A stretch of DNA of 64,000 bases. Origin: Flavobacterium sp. GTDB taxonomy: Bacteria; Bacteroidota; Bacteroidia; Flavobacteriales; Flavobacteriaceae. Positions 23,909 through 32,362 of the stretch are shown in pieces. The stretch lies in NCBI RefSeq assembly GCF_024710485.1, contig NZ_JANJUQ010000018.1, forward strand, positions 25,408-89,407, given 5' to 3'. The first letter of the stretch is position 1; every line of letters begins with the position of its first letter. The notes below the pieces were generated by a model. The model was given only the letters and a program-made list of their open reading frames with translations, ran no database searches and was not told the origin of the DNA. The position numbers and the translations under genes were made by a program.

Positions 23909-24826
23909 ATGAAAACCACTATATCGCTTTTAGTATTGTTGGCGCAAAGTTGGTTGCAAGCGCAAGAACTGAAAGTCTCCAGTGGTTTTGTACAGCGTTT
24001 TGAGAACTTCAAGTCGGCGTTTGTTGACGCACGAAATATTGATGTTTGGCTCCCTAAAGGCTATAATACTGCCGAGAAATACGCTGTAATTTACATGCAC
24101 GACGGTCAAATGCTATTTGACGCCACTACCACTTGGAACAAACAAGCCTGGGAAGTGGATGAAGTAGCCGGTAAATTGAATGCGGAAGGGAAAGTTAAAA
24201 AATTTATAGTGGTAGGCATTTGGAACCTTCCGAATAAAAGACATCCGGAATATTTTCCGCAAAAGCCATATGAAAGTTTGACAGCTGTTCAAAAAGATAC
24301 GGTAACGGCGCAATTGCAAAAAGCCGGTCGAACCAAAGAAGTTTTTAAACCTTATTCCGATTTGTATTTGAAGTTTTTGGTAACCGAATTAAAACCCTTC
24401 ATCGACAAAAGATTTGCAACTGCGTCGGACAAAGACAATACCTTTATTGCCGGTTCGAGTATGGGCGGTTTGATTTCGTTGTATGCGATTTGTGAATATC
24501 CTGAAGTATTTGGTGCGGCGGCTTGTATATCGACGCATTGGCCGGGGATTTTTGCAGTGGAAAACAATCCGATTCCGGACGCCTTTTATGCTTATATGAG
24601 AAAAAAACTTCCTAGTCCGAAGACCAACCGCATTTACTTTGATTATGGCGATCAAACCTTAGACGCTTTGTATCCGCCGCTACAAAAAATGGCTGATAGC
24701 ATTATGGTTGAAAAAGGATTTACGACTGCTAATTGGACTACAGAATTCTTCCCGGGGAAAAATCATTCGGAAGAAGCTTGGGCGGAGAGATTGCCTATTC
24801 CGTTTGCCTTTTTGTTGCAAAAATGA
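23909..24826 (+). CDS. Secreted alpha/beta-hydrolase esterase (Esterase D family)
   Basis: A 305-residue protein with a short signal sequence (MKTTISLLVLLAQSWLQAQ). Family PF00756 is indicated by RNIDVWLPKGY, VIYMHDGQMLFD, and the nucleophile elbow FIAGSSMGGLISLYA with Ser near residue 184; the acid and histidine are likely in NRIYFDYGDQTLD and GKNHSEEAWAERL. Homologues include feruloyl and siderophore esterases and the mycolyltransferase fold. It starts 3 bases after the T9SS cargo stop, so the two are probably co-translated. Native substrate unknown. Confidence 0.9.
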   Translation: MKTTISLLVLLAQSWLQAQELKVSSGFVQRFENFKSAFVDARNIDVWLPKGYNTAEKYAVIYMHDGQMLFDATTTWNKQAWEVDEVAGKLNAEGKVKKFIVVGIWNLPNKRHPEYFPQKPYESLTAVQKDTVTAQLQKAGRTKEVFKPYSDLYLKFLVTELKPFIDKRFATASDKDNTFIAGSSMGGLISLYAICEYPEVFGAAACISTHWPGIFAVENNPIPDAFYAYMRKKLPSPKTNRIYFDYGDQTLDALYPPLQKMADSIMVEKGFTTANWTTEFFPGKNHSEEAWAERLPIPFAFLLQK

Positions 24827-24848
24827 TGTAGCAAAAATGGCTTACTCT

Positions 24849-24896
24849 TTAGCCCTGATAGTAGTGGCACGAAGTAGAACGAATAGCAGGAATATG
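24849..24896 (+). ncRNA. Candidate Flavo-1 RNA
   Basis: The segment beginning TAGCCCTGATAGTAGTGGC and ending ACGAATAGCAGGAATATGG keeps the two halves I recall as the conserved strands of the Flavo-1 motif (AGCCCTGATAG-AGTGG ... GAATAGCAGGA). CCTG and CAGG can pair to close the structure. The middle hairpin is short here (GCACGAAGTAGAAC), so this may be a reduced copy. It lies between the esterase and TypA terminator, with no gene for about 80 bases. Identification is from memory of the consensus only. Confidence 0.6.
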
Positions 24897-24930
24897 GAAA
24901 CCCTAAAATGCCCGAACCATTCGCTCCAAA

Positions 24931-24958
24931 AAAAAACCACCAACTTTCGTTGATGGCT
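24931..24958 (-). terminator. Intrinsic terminator for typA
   Basis: On the minus strand CCATCAAC-GAAA-GTTGGTGG forms a GNRA-type-capped stem (one G:U or A:C imperfection) followed by nine Ts. It is about 25 bases after the TypA stop. Confidence 0.85.
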
Positions 24959-24982
24959 TTATATAAAGTTTAAAAACTAAAA

Positions 24983-26779
24983 TTAGATTTTAAAACGTTT
25001 TCTGTCGTTTTCGTTCAAATAAATTTTACGCAAACGCAATGATTTAGGAGTTACTTCTACGTACTCGTCTTTTTGGATGTACTCTAAAGCTTCTTCCAAA
25101 GTAAACTTGATGGCCGGAACGATTTTGTTTTTTTCGTCGGCACCGGCAGAACGGAAGTTGGTTAACTGTTTTGTTTTGGTAATGTTAACCGTCATATCAT
25201 CGCCACGAGAGTTCTCTCCAACAACCTGACCTTCGTAGATGTCTTCGTTCGGATCGACAAAGAATTTCCCTCTTTCCTGTAATTTATTGATAGAGTAAGG
25301 AATGGCTTTTCCGTTTTCCATAGAGATTAACGAACCGTTGATACGCCCGGCGATTTCACCTTTGTAGGGTTCGTAACCGATGAAACGGTGTGCCATAATG
25401 GCTTCTCCGGCAGTAGCAGTTAACAACTGATTTCTCAAACCGATGATTCCTCTTGAAGGAATGTTGAATTTGATAATCATGCGCTCGCCTTTGCCTTCCA
25501 TAGAAAGCATTTCCCCTTTACGGACTGAAACGAACTCAACGGCTTTTCCGGATACGTTTTCCGGTAAGTCGATGGTTAATTCCTCGATAGGTTCGCATTT
25601 TACGCCGTCGATTTCTTTGATGATTACTTGCGGTTGCCCGATTTGTAACTCGTAGCCTTCGCGACGCATGGTTTCGATTAATACTGACAAGTGCAATACA
25701 CCGCGTCCGAATACCATGAATTTATCGGCAGAATCGGTATCGGCTACGCGAAGCGCTAAGTTTTTCTCTAATTCTTTCGCCAAACGATCTTTGATATGAC
25801 GCGAGGTGACAAATTTTCCTTCTTTACCGAAGAAAGGCGAATCGTTGATGGTGAACAACATACTCATCGTAGGCTCATCTATAGCAATGGTTTGCAACGC
25901 TTCCGGGTTTTCGAAATCGGCGATAGTATCTCCAATTTCAAAGCCTTCTACACCAACAATAGCACAGATATCTCCGGCAATTACTTCGGTTACTTTTTTA
26001 CGGCCTAAGCCTTCAAAAGTGTGTAATTCTTTGATGCGGGATTTGATGATTTTACCGTCTCTTTTTACTAAGGAAATCGGCATATTTTCTTTTAAAACAC
26101 CTCTTTCCAAACGACCGATAGCGATACGACCGGTAAACGATGAAAAGTCTAAAGAGGTGATTAACATTTGAGGCGTACCTTCGGATACTTTAGGAGCCGG
26201 AACGTGTTCTACCACCATATCCAAAAGTGGCTCGATGTTAGTAGTAACATTTTCCCAGTGGTCCGACATCCAATTATTTTTAGCAGAACCGTACACTGTT
26301 GGGAAATCCAACTGCCATTCTTCGGCACCTAATTCAAACATCAGGTCGAATACTTTTTCGTGTACTTCTTCCGGCGTACAGTTTTCTTTGTCTACTTTAT
26401 TAATCACCACACAAGGTTTCAATCCTAAGTCGATGGCTTTTTGCAATACAAAACGAGTTTGCGGCATAGGTCCTTCGAAGGCATCTACCAGCAAACAAAC
26501 ACCGTCGGCCATGTTCAATACGCGTTCTACTTCACCACCAAAATCGGCGTGTCCCGGAGTATCGATAATGTTAATTTTAGTGCCTTTATACATTACAGAA
26601 ACATTCTTAGACGTAATGGTAATGCCTCTTTCACGCTCTAGGTCGTTGTTGTCGAGAATTAAGTCGCCCGTATTTTCGTTTTCGCGAAAAAGTTGGCAGT
26701 GGTACATAATTTTATCAACCAAAGTGGTTTTACCGTGGTCAACGTGTGCAATGATTGCAATGTTTCTGATGGATTCCAT
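24983..26779 (-). CDS. typA: Translational GTPase TypA/BipA
   Basis: A 598-residue ribosome-associated GTPase of the EF-G family, involved in stress and low-temperature ribosome assembly in other bacteria. G1 is AHVDHGKTTL (residues 10-19), G2 ERGITITSKN, G3 DTPGHADFGGEV and G4 NKVDKE; the C-terminus carries the EF-G domain III/V and the unique CTD. The frame is open to 26836, but ATG 26779 gives the normal MESIRNIAIIAH start; the longer form would place the promoter inside the gene. Confidence 0.96.
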   Translation of the reverse strand: MESIRNIAIIAHVDHGKTTLVDKIMYHCQLFRENENTGDLILDNNDLERERGITITSKNVSVMYKGTKINIIDTPGHADFGGEVERVLNMADGVCLLVDAFEGPMPQTRFVLQKAIDLGLKPCVVINKVDKENCTPEEVHEKVFDLMFELGAEEWQLDFPTVYGSAKNNWMSDHWENVTTNIEPLLDMVVEHVPAPKVSEGTPQMLITSLDFSSFTGRIAIGRLERGVLKENMPISLVKRDGKIIKSRIKELHTFEGLGRKKVTEVIAGDICAIVGVEGFEIGDTIADFENPEALQTIAIDEPTMSMLFTINDSPFFGKEGKFVTSRHIKDRLAKELEKNLALRVADTDSADKFMVFGRGVLHLSVLIETMRREGYELQIGQPQVIIKEIDGVKCEPIEELTIDLPENVSGKAVEFVSVRKGEMLSMEGKGERMIIKFNIPSRGIIGLRNQLLTATAGEAIMAHRFIGYEPYKGEIAGRINGSLISMENGKAIPYSINKLQERGKFFVDPNEDIYEGQVVGENSRGDDMTVNITKTKQLTNFRSAGADEKNKIVPAIKFTLEEALEYIQKDEYVEVTPKSLRLRKIYLNENDRKRFKI

Positions 26780-26798
26780 GTATACTTTTTTGTGGGCG

Positions 26799-26806
26799 CA
26801 AAGGTA
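26799..26806 (-). promoter_or_regulatory. Candidate -7 promoter element of typA
   Basis: The minus strand reads TACCTTTG 20 bases upstream of the chosen typA ATG, matching TAnnTTTG. It supports the shorter start. No good TTG at 17-23 bases is present. Confidence 0.5.
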
Positions 26807-26929
26807 CACTTTATTTTTGGAAAAAAAACGATACAAGGCATTAGTTTACTGTTTCTTAAAATTGAATGAAAAGTTCATAAAAACCTTAATAAGTTTTGCC
26901 TCAAATTTTAAAACTTAGTCTAAAATCTA

Positions 26930-26937
26930 TATATTTG
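26930..26937 (+). promoter_or_regulatory. -7 element very close to start codon (possible leaderless mRNA)
   Basis: TATATTTG ends 5 bases before the ATG of the PAS kinase gene. If transcription starts the usual few bases downstream of a Bacteroidota -7 box, the mRNA would begin at or next to the ATG. Confidence 0.5.
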
Positions 26938-26942
26938 GTGTA

Positions 26943-28661
26943 ATGAAAAATAATTCGAATAAAATTACATTAATATATGTACTTATCTTAATGTGCGTGG
27001 CTTTTATTGGCCACCAATTTTTTTTAGATTATCTCAAAAACTCCAACGAGAATTCTCCATTATATTTCTACATCAGAGACTTTGTATTCATTTTAATTTC
27101 GGGGTTAGTCCTGAAATTAATTCTGCACAATAACGAAGAAAACAATAAATCCGTTTTTGAAAAATTACAAATTACCAATAATGAAATCCTGGAATCCAAC
27201 GAACGGTATGACATTGTAGCCAAAGCTACCAGTGACACGATATGGGATTGGAAAATTGAGGATGACAGCTTTTTGTGGAATAAAGGAATCCAAGGCGTTT
27301 TCGGATACAAGAAAGAAGAAGTCGGCAAAACATCAAAATGGTGGTTTGAGCGAATTCATCCGGAGGACAGTTTAAAAATGTCTGTCAAGCTGTATTCCTT
27401 TTTGGAGCAAAAAACTGAAAAGTGGCAAGATGAATATCGTTTTCAATGTGCTGACGGCAGTTACAAATATGTTTTCGACAGGGGCTTTTTGGTAAAAGAC
27501 AAAGACGGAAAACCCATCCGAATGATTGGAGCCATTCAGGATGTAACCAAACAAAAAGAAGAAGAGCAACGATTAAGATTGTTAGAAACCGTGATTACGC
27601 AAACCAAGGATGCGGTCATGATTACGGATATCGACACTTCACAAAATGTAATTCCGAATATTATTTTCGTTAACTCGGCTTTTACCGATATGACCGGTTA
27701 TACCGCTCAGGAAGTTATTGGGAAATCACCCATAATGTTTATTGGCCCGAAATCGGACATGTTGGAATTTGACAAACTAAAAACTGCCATTCAAGAATAC
27801 AGAGAATGCTTTGTAGAAACCATCAATTATAAGAAAAACGGACAGGAGTTTTGGAACAACTTCTCGATGATACCGGTCACCAACAAGGACGGCGAACATT
27901 CCCACTGGATTTCAATTCAAAGAGATGTTACTGAAGAAAAGAACAAAGAAAAAGAACGAGAGCAGTTGATTCGGGAATTGACACAAAATAATAAAGACTT
28001 AAAACAATTCTCTTACATCACCTCTCACAACCTTCGAGCGCCTTTGTCTAATTTAACCGGCTTATTGAACTTGGTGGAAGACATGACTATCGAAGATCCT
28101 GAGTTAAAAGAAATTATTGCCGGTTTCTCTAAATCGACGCACCTCTTAAACGAAACCATTAATGATTTGGTTAAGGTGGTAATTATCAAAGATAATCCTT
28201 CTATCCAGAAAGAAAAAGTACTCATCAAAGAGATATTTGAGAATGTCTTCAATCAGTTAAGCTTCTTAATCAGCCTGCATAAGCCCATACTTAAAATCGA
28301 CCTGGAAGAAGTATCTATTTTAAATATTAACAAATCCTATTTAGAAAGTATTTTTTTAAATTTACTTACTAATGCGATTAAATACCGTGCGGAAAACAGG
28401 CAGCTAAAAGTCAACATCTCTTCTAAAGTAGTTGATGATAACCTGGTACTGACTTTTAAAGACAATGGCGTCGGAATTGATTTAGTCAGAAACAAAGACA
28501 AGATATTTGGTCTGTACCAAAGATTTCACAACCATCCCGATAGTAAAGGTTTGGGATTGTACCTAGTTAAATCACAAGTAGAAGCCATGGGTGGCTCTAT
28601 AAACGTTACAAGTACCGTTGGCAAAGGAACAACCTTTACCATTACATTTAAGAACAATTAA
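26943..28661 (+). CDS. PAS-domain sensor histidine kinase
   Basis: A 572-residue kinase. Two N-terminal hydrophobic helices (8-25 and 42-62) frame a short periplasmic loop. PAS-1 spans about 75-205 (WDWKIEDDSFLWNKG, then the PAC tail MIGAIQDVTKQKEE), PAS-2 about 210-335 (KDAVMITDID, PIMFIGPKSD). The HisKA segment is SYITSHNLRAPLSNLTGLL near residue 356 with the phospho-His in SHNLR. The HATPase has LLTNAIKYR, FKDNGVGID and GKGTTFTITF. PAS-2's GKSPIMFIGPK resembles flavin- or ligand-binding PAS, but no LOV cysteine motif is present. It is paired with the response regulator 9 bases downstream. Confidence 0.94.
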   Translation: MKNNSNKITLIYVLILMCVAFIGHQFFLDYLKNSNENSPLYFYIRDFVFILISGLVLKLILHNNEENNKSVFEKLQITNNEILESNERYDIVAKATSDTIWDWKIEDDSFLWNKGIQGVFGYKKEEVGKTSKWWFERIHPEDSLKMSVKLYSFLEQKTEKWQDEYRFQCADGSYKYVFDRGFLVKDKDGKPIRMIGAIQDVTKQKEEEQRLRLLETVITQTKDAVMITDIDTSQNVIPNIIFVNSAFTDMTGYTAQEVIGKSPIMFIGPKSDMLEFDKLKTAIQEYRECFVETINYKKNGQEFWNNFSMIPVTNKDGEHSHWISIQRDVTEEKNKEKEREQLIRELTQNNKDLKQFSYITSHNLRAPLSNLTGLLNLVEDMTIEDPELKEIIAGFSKSTHLLNETINDLVKVVIIKDNPSIQKEKVLIKEIFENVFNQLSFLISLHKPILKIDLEEVSILNINKSYLESIFLNLLTNAIKYRAENRQLKVNISSKVVDDNLVLTFKDNGVGIDLVRNKDKIFGLYQRFHNHPDSKGLGLYLVKSQVEAMGGSINVTSTVGKGTTFTITFKNN

Positions 28662-28670
28662 TCCATTATT

Positions 28671-29072
28671 ATGTTAGAAAAGATTTATTGTGTAGATGAT
28701 GACGTAATCACTTTGATGCTATGCAAAAAAGTCATCGAGCGCGCCTCATTTGCTAAAGAAATACTAACAGCTACTAATGGCGAAGAAGCCATTCTATTTT
28801 TCAAAGAATTAGCCGAACAATCAAATCCGGCTTATCCGCGGTTGGTTTTGTTAGACTTGAACATGCCCATCATGAACGGATGGGAATTTTTGGACCAATA
28901 TCTGAAAAACGGCTATCAAAACATATTTACTGAAGCCAAGTTTATTGTTTTGTCTTCCACTATAGATCCGCAGGATGTAGAAAAAACTAAGAACTACCCA
29001 ATGGTTGTTGACTTCTTATCCAAGCCTATCACCAAAGAAATGATTGAGAATCTTAAACTAAAACAGACTTAA
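28671..29072 (+). CDS. Single-domain response regulator
   Basis: A 133-residue receiver-only protein (MLEKIYCVDDDVITLMLCKK). The acidic pocket is DDD near 9-11, the phosphoacceptor Asp is in LVLLDLNMPIMNGWEF near 61, and the conserved Lys is in LSKPITKEM near 120. Having no output domain, it probably acts by protein contact or as a phosphorelay link. Its gene follows the PAS kinase with a 9-base gap, so the two form a cognate pair. The lone internal ATG start is correct; no alternative is plausible. Confidence 0.93.
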   Translation: MLEKIYCVDDDVITLMLCKKVIERASFAKEILTATNGEEAILFFKELAEQSNPAYPRLVLLDLNMPIMNGWEFLDQYLKNGYQNIFTEAKFIVLSSTIDPQDVEKTKNYPMVVDFLSKPITKEMIENLKLKQT

Positions 29073-29080
29073 GCCAATAA

Positions 29081-29108
29081 AAAAAGCACCCAATTGGGTG
29101 CTTTTTTA
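29081..29108. terminator. Bidirectional intrinsic terminator
   Basis: GCACCC and GGGTGC form a perfect stem over AATT, flanked by A6 and T6. It serves the response regulator (plus) and rpsT (minus). Confidence 0.9.
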
Positions 29109-29127
29109 GTACTCTATAAAATCTCAA

Positions 29128-29379
29128 TTACATTTTAGCAACGTGCTTAGTTAATTTTGATTTTAAATTAGATGCTTTATTATCATGAATGATATTCTTT
29201 TTAGCTAATTTGTCGATCATTGAAATCACAACAGACAATTTTGCAGAAGCTTCAGACTTATCAGTAGCCAATCTCAATGCTTTGATAGCATTACGAGTGG
29301 TTTTGTGTTGGTATCTGTTCAACACTCTTTTCTTTTCGTTGCTTCTGATTCTTTTTAAAGCGGACTTATGATTTGCCAT
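29128..29379 (-). CDS. rpsT: 30S ribosomal protein S20
   Basis: An 83-residue basic helical protein, MANHKSALKRIRSNEKKRVLN to HDNKASNLKSKLTKHVAKM, a clear S20. S20 binds 16S rRNA early in 30S assembly. The family start MANHKSA fixes the ATG. A 12-bp inverted repeat in its 5' leader (29413-29474) could regulate it. Confidence 0.97.
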   Translation of the reverse strand: MANHKSALKRIRSNEKKRVLNRYQHKTTRNAIKALRLATDKSEASAKLSVVISMIDKLAKKNIIHDNKASNLKSKLTKHVAKM

Positions 29380-29412
29380 TTCTTTTTAATTTAATTGTAA
29401 TAATTTATAAAC

Positions 29413-29474
29413 TATTAGTTAAAAAAGAAAAACCTCCCACAATTAATAAATAATCACTTTGGTTTTAACTAATA
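29413..29474 (-). promoter_or_regulatory. Inverted repeat in rpsT leader
   Basis: TATTAGTTAAAA (29413-29424) and TTTTAACTAATA (29463-29474) are perfect 12-base complements with a 38-base loop. They lie 34-95 bases upstream of the rpsT ATG on the same transcript. The loop contains GGGAGG on the minus strand. In E. coli, S20 represses its own translation, so an autoregulatory structure is possible, but the AT-rich stem could also arise by chance. Confidence 0.45.
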
Positions 29475-29533
29475 AAACGATTGCTTGAGACACTAAACAA
29501 TTGTTTTATAAAACTAATTTACAACTAATTTTG

Positions 29534-29605
29534 TAGCCCGTAGGGGAATCGAACCCCTCTTACCAGGATGAAAACCTGGCGTCCTAACCGATAGACGAAC
29601 GGGCC
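29534..29605 (-). tRNA. tRNA-Glu (TTC), copy 2 in the transcript
   Basis: A 72-base cloverleaf on the minus strand. GGCCCGT pairs with ACGGGCT (G1:U72 wobble); D arm GTC...GAC; anticodon stem CCAGG/CCTGG around loop TTTTCAT with anticodon TTC; T arm AGGGG TTCGATT CCCCT; discriminator A. CCA is not encoded. It is identical in sequence to the copy 94 bases away. Confidence 0.97.
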
Positions 29606-29627
29606 ATTAAGCCTAAGATATTTTTTG

Positions 29628-29699
29628 TAGCCCGTAGGGGAATCGAACCCCTCTTACCAGGATGAAAACCTGGCGTCCTAACCGATAGACGAACGGGCC
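29628..29699 (-). tRNA. tRNA-Glu (TTC), copy 1 in the transcript
   Basis: Identical to the copy at 29534-29605 over all 72 bases, plus six or more matching bases on the 3' side (transcript sense) beyond it. Only 22 bases separate the two, so they are presumably one transcript cut by RNases. The promoter at 29723-29752 is just upstream. Confidence 0.97.
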
Positions 29700-29722
29700 A
29701 TCTTTGCTTAAAATTGCGGTGG

Positions 29723-29752
29723 CAAAAATACAACTATTTTTTAATCCCGCAA
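29723..29752 (-). promoter_or_regulatory. Promoter of the tRNA-Glu pair
   Basis: On the minus strand TTG (29752-29750), a 19-base spacer, then TATTTTTG (29730-29723). Both elements and spacing fit the Bacteroidota TTG-N17-23-TAnnTTTG consensus. The expected start site is about 20 bases before the first tRNA. Confidence 0.8.
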
Positions 29753-29781
29753 GAGCATAACTATTTTTTTTCTGATTTTTG

Positions 29782-31260
29782 TTAGTATGCTTTTGCAAAT
29801 AACACTCTACCAGTGGATTTACCTCCAGAAAAAACACAAGTTCCTTCCTCCGGTTTTCTATCCAAAGGGATACAACGAATTGTTGCTTTGGTCAAATCCT
29901 TGATTTTTTCTTCCGTTTCCGGAGTTCCATCCCAATGCGCAGAAATGAAGCCTGTTTTGTTTTCTAACACCTCTTTAAACTCTTCAAAAGAATTCACCTC
30001 GGTGATGTGTTCGTTTCTGTATGACAGTGCTTTTCCGAATAAATCATTTTGGATTTTTTTCAATAATTCAGCAATGTAAGCGGCAGCGCCTTCACTTGGA
30101 ATCACTTCTTTAGTTAAGTTGTCACGTCTGGCCACTTCAAAAGTACCGTTTTCCAAATCTTTCGGACCAATAGCAATTCGAACCGGAACACCTTTCAATT
30201 CCCATTCATTGAATTTAAAACCCGGAGACAAGGTATCTCTTGTATCAAACTTAACAGACACATTCAATTGCTTGAGCGAAGCCGTCAAATCGTTTACCAA
30301 GGCTTTGATTACCTCAAATTGTTCCTCTGTTTTGAAGATAGGCACTACAACCACTTGAATTGGCGCGAGATTTGGTGGTAAAACCAATCCGTTATCATCT
30401 GAGTGCGTCATCACCAAAGCACCCATTAATCTTGTAGAAACACCCCAAGAAGTACCCCAAACATGTTCTAACTTCCCTTCTTTGCTGGCAAACTTAACAT
30501 CAAAAGCTTTGGCAAAATTTTGACCTAAAAAGTGAGATGTTCCGGCTTGAAGCGCTTTCCCATCCTGCATCAAAGCTTCTATACAATACGTCTCCTCTGC
30601 ACCAGCAAAACGCTCCGATTCGGTTTTTAAACCTTTAATAACCGGTATCGCCATAAAGTTTTCCACAAAATCAGCATAAACCTGCATCATTTTTTCAGAC
30701 TCTTCAATAGCTTCAGCCTTGGTGGCATGAGCCGTATGCCCTTCTTGCCACAAAAACTCTGCGGTTCTCAAAAACAAACGCGTACGCATTTCCCAACGAA
30801 CCACATTAGCCCATTGGTTGATTAGTAAAGGTAAATCTCTGTAAGATTGTACCCAGTTTTTATATGTCGACCAAATAATAGCTTCACTGGTAGGGCGAAC
30901 AATCAATTCCTCTTCCAATTTAGCGTTTGGATCAACCATTAGTTTTCCCGGACGGGTTTCATCATTCTTTAAACGATAATGAGTAACAATAGCACATTCT
31001 TTAGCAAAACCTTCCGCATTTTTCTCCTCTGCCTCAAACATACTCTTGGGAACAAAAAGCGGAAAATAAGCATTACAGTGACCGGTTTCTTTGAACATAC
31101 GATCTAATTCTGCTTGCATCTTCTCCCAAATCGCATAACCGTACGGTTTAATCACCATACAACCTCTAACTCCAGAGTTTTCGGCTAAATCAGCCTTAAC
31201 CACCAGCTCGTTATACCATTTGGAATAGTCCTCTGCTCTCTTTGTTAAGTTCTTACTCAT
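29782..31260 (-). CDS. proS: Prolyl-tRNA synthetase (archaeal/eukaryotic-like type)
   Basis: A 492-residue class II synthetase charging tRNA-Pro. It opens [20 protein letters not shown], with [20 protein letters not shown], motif 2 [22 protein letters not shown] and motif 3-like [21 protein letters not shown]. It lacks the editing insertion of E. coli-type ProS and ends with the archaeal-type C-terminal zinc-binding-like domain (CIPLDR to VLFAKAY). The short type 3 form is usual in Bacteroidota. Confidence 0.96.
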   Translation of the reverse strand: MSKNLTKRAEDYSKWYNELVVKADLAENSGVRGCMVIKPYGYAIWEKMQAELDRMFKETGHCNAYFPLFVPKSMFEAEEKNAEGFAKECAIVTHYRLKNDETRPGKLMVDPNAKLEEELIVRPTSEAIIWSTYKNWVQSYRDLPLLINQWANVVRWEMRTRLFLRTAEFLWQEGHTAHATKAEAIEESEKMMQVYADFVENFMAIPVIKGLKTESERFAGAEETYCIEALMQDGKALQAGTSHFLGQNFAKAFDVKFASKEGKLEHVWGTSWGVSTRLMGALVMTHSDDNGLVLPPNLAPIQVVVVPIFKTEEQFEVIKALVNDLTASLKQLNVSVKFDTRDTLSPGFKFNEWELKGVPVRIAIGPKDLENGTFEVARRDNLTKEVIPSEGAAAYIAELLKKIQNDLFGKALSYRNEHITEVNSFEEFKEVLENKTGFISAHWDGTPETEEKIKDLTKATIRCIPLDRKPEEGTCVFSGGKSTGRVLFAKAY

Positions 31261-31323
31261 AATGAATAGTTTGGCATAAAAATTGTTTAACTTTTTTTAA
31301 CTAAATAGTTCGGCAAAACTAAC

Positions 31324-31331
31324 TATTTTTG
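31324..31331 (+). promoter_or_regulatory. Candidate -7 promoter element
   Basis: TATTTTTG lies 29 bases before the Trp/Gly-rich lipoprotein ATG. It matches TAnnTTTG but has no clear -33 TTG. Confidence 0.45.
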
Positions 31332-31360
31332 TATAGTCCAACAATAAAAATGCTATAGAT

Positions 31361-32299
31361 ATGAAAACTTATTATTTATTCAGCCGAAGATTGTCGTTAT
31401 TCTCTGTCTTGGGAATACTTGCAATCACAGCGACTTCTTGTGGTTCTTACCAAAACAGTTCTTATTACGACGACGGCATTTACGGGGGTTCTGAAAACAG
31501 ACAAACTGTAAATGCTGCAACAAACAATTCTGAAAGCAATAAGTACAAAGAATATTTCAGTAACCCTGATCAAGAGATAGTAATTTTTACTGATGTGGAC
31601 AGCTATAGCAATGTGAGTAACGACTCTGTTAGTAAAGGACAAGTATATAACAATAGTAATGCCGGCTGGGGAGACAATGCACAATCTATCACCGTGAATG
31701 TTTATGACAACAACTGGGGATGGGGATATTGGAACAATTATTGGTACGGCAGCTATTGGGGATGGGGTTGGAATTCTTGGTATGGTCCCGGATGGGGTTT
31801 TGGCTGGAACAATTGGTATGGTCCTAATTGGGGTCTCGGTTGGGGATGGGGTTGGAACTCTTGGAATAATTGGTATGGTCCGGGATGGGGTGGTTATTAC
31901 GGCCACAATCACTGGGGAAGCTATTACAATGGAGGAAGACGCGGTACTAATTATCCATCCTATTACGGCAATCGCTTGAATAGCTCATACAACAACAGAT
32001 ACCAATCTAACGGCGTAAGAAGTAATCGTAATTTCACAACGCCTAGAAACAATTTTAACACCAGACCTAATTCAACACCGGTACGCAGCTACAATGGTCC
32101 TACCAGAACCAATACTAACACTCCACCTACCAGAACAAACATTAACAATTCAAGTTCACAACCTCGTAACAGCGTCAGAACACAAACACAATCGGCTCCG
32201 TCACGTTCCTATACACCAAGTTCAAGTTACGGTGGTGGACGATCTTCCGGTGGCGGTAGCTACGGTGGCGGACGATCTTCCGGTGGTGGCAGAAGATAA
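31361..32299 (+). CDS. Trp/Gly/Asn-rich lipoprotein of unknown function
   Basis: A 312-residue protein. Residues 1-27 are a lipoprotein signal ending in TATSC with Cys as the lipidation site. The middle (about 115-190) is extremely rich in W, Y, G and N, with repeats such as NSWYGPGWGFGWNNWYGP and WGWGWNSWNNW. The 200-290 region is N/R/S/T-rich and disordered. The end has two copies of GGGRSSGGG-type repeats. Such sequences are typical of Bacteroidota surface or periplasmic lipoproteins of unknown role, possibly self-associating. A second reading frame is open on the opposite strand, but this is composition, not a gene. Confidence 0.82.
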   Translation: MKTYYLFSRRLSLFSVLGILAITATSCGSYQNSSYYDDGIYGGSENRQTVNAATNNSESNKYKEYFSNPDQEIVIFTDVDSYSNVSNDSVSKGQVYNNSNAGWGDNAQSITVNVYDNNWGWGYWNNYWYGSYWGWGWNSWYGPGWGFGWNNWYGPNWGLGWGWGWNSWNNWYGPGWGGYYGHNHWGSYYNGGRRGTNYPSYYGNRLNSSYNNRYQSNGVRSNRNFTTPRNNFNTRPNSTPVRSYNGPTRTNTNTPPTRTNINNSSSQPRNSVRTQTQSAPSRSYTPSSSYGGGRSSGGGSYGGGRSSGGGRR

Positions 32300-32308
32300 C
32301 AATACTTT

Positions 32309-32345
32309 GCCTATGCTTTATCTTACCTTGCATAGGCTTTTTTTT
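32309..32345 (+). terminator. Intrinsic terminator
   Basis: GCCTATGC and GCATAGGC form an 8-bp stem around 13 bases, followed by at least eight Ts, 10 bases after the lipoprotein stop. Confidence 0.9.
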
Positions 32346-32362
32346 ACTTTAATTAATGCACT

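Noticed and set aside
26780..26836. Extended TypA N-terminus
   Set aside because: It would include the promoter box and adds a non-family MYRFFSKNK leader.
31397..31912. Open frame opposite the Trp/Gly-rich lipoprotein gene
   Set aside because: Product is a P/I/T/R low-complexity shadow of the Trp/Gly repeats; no start context or homologous pattern.
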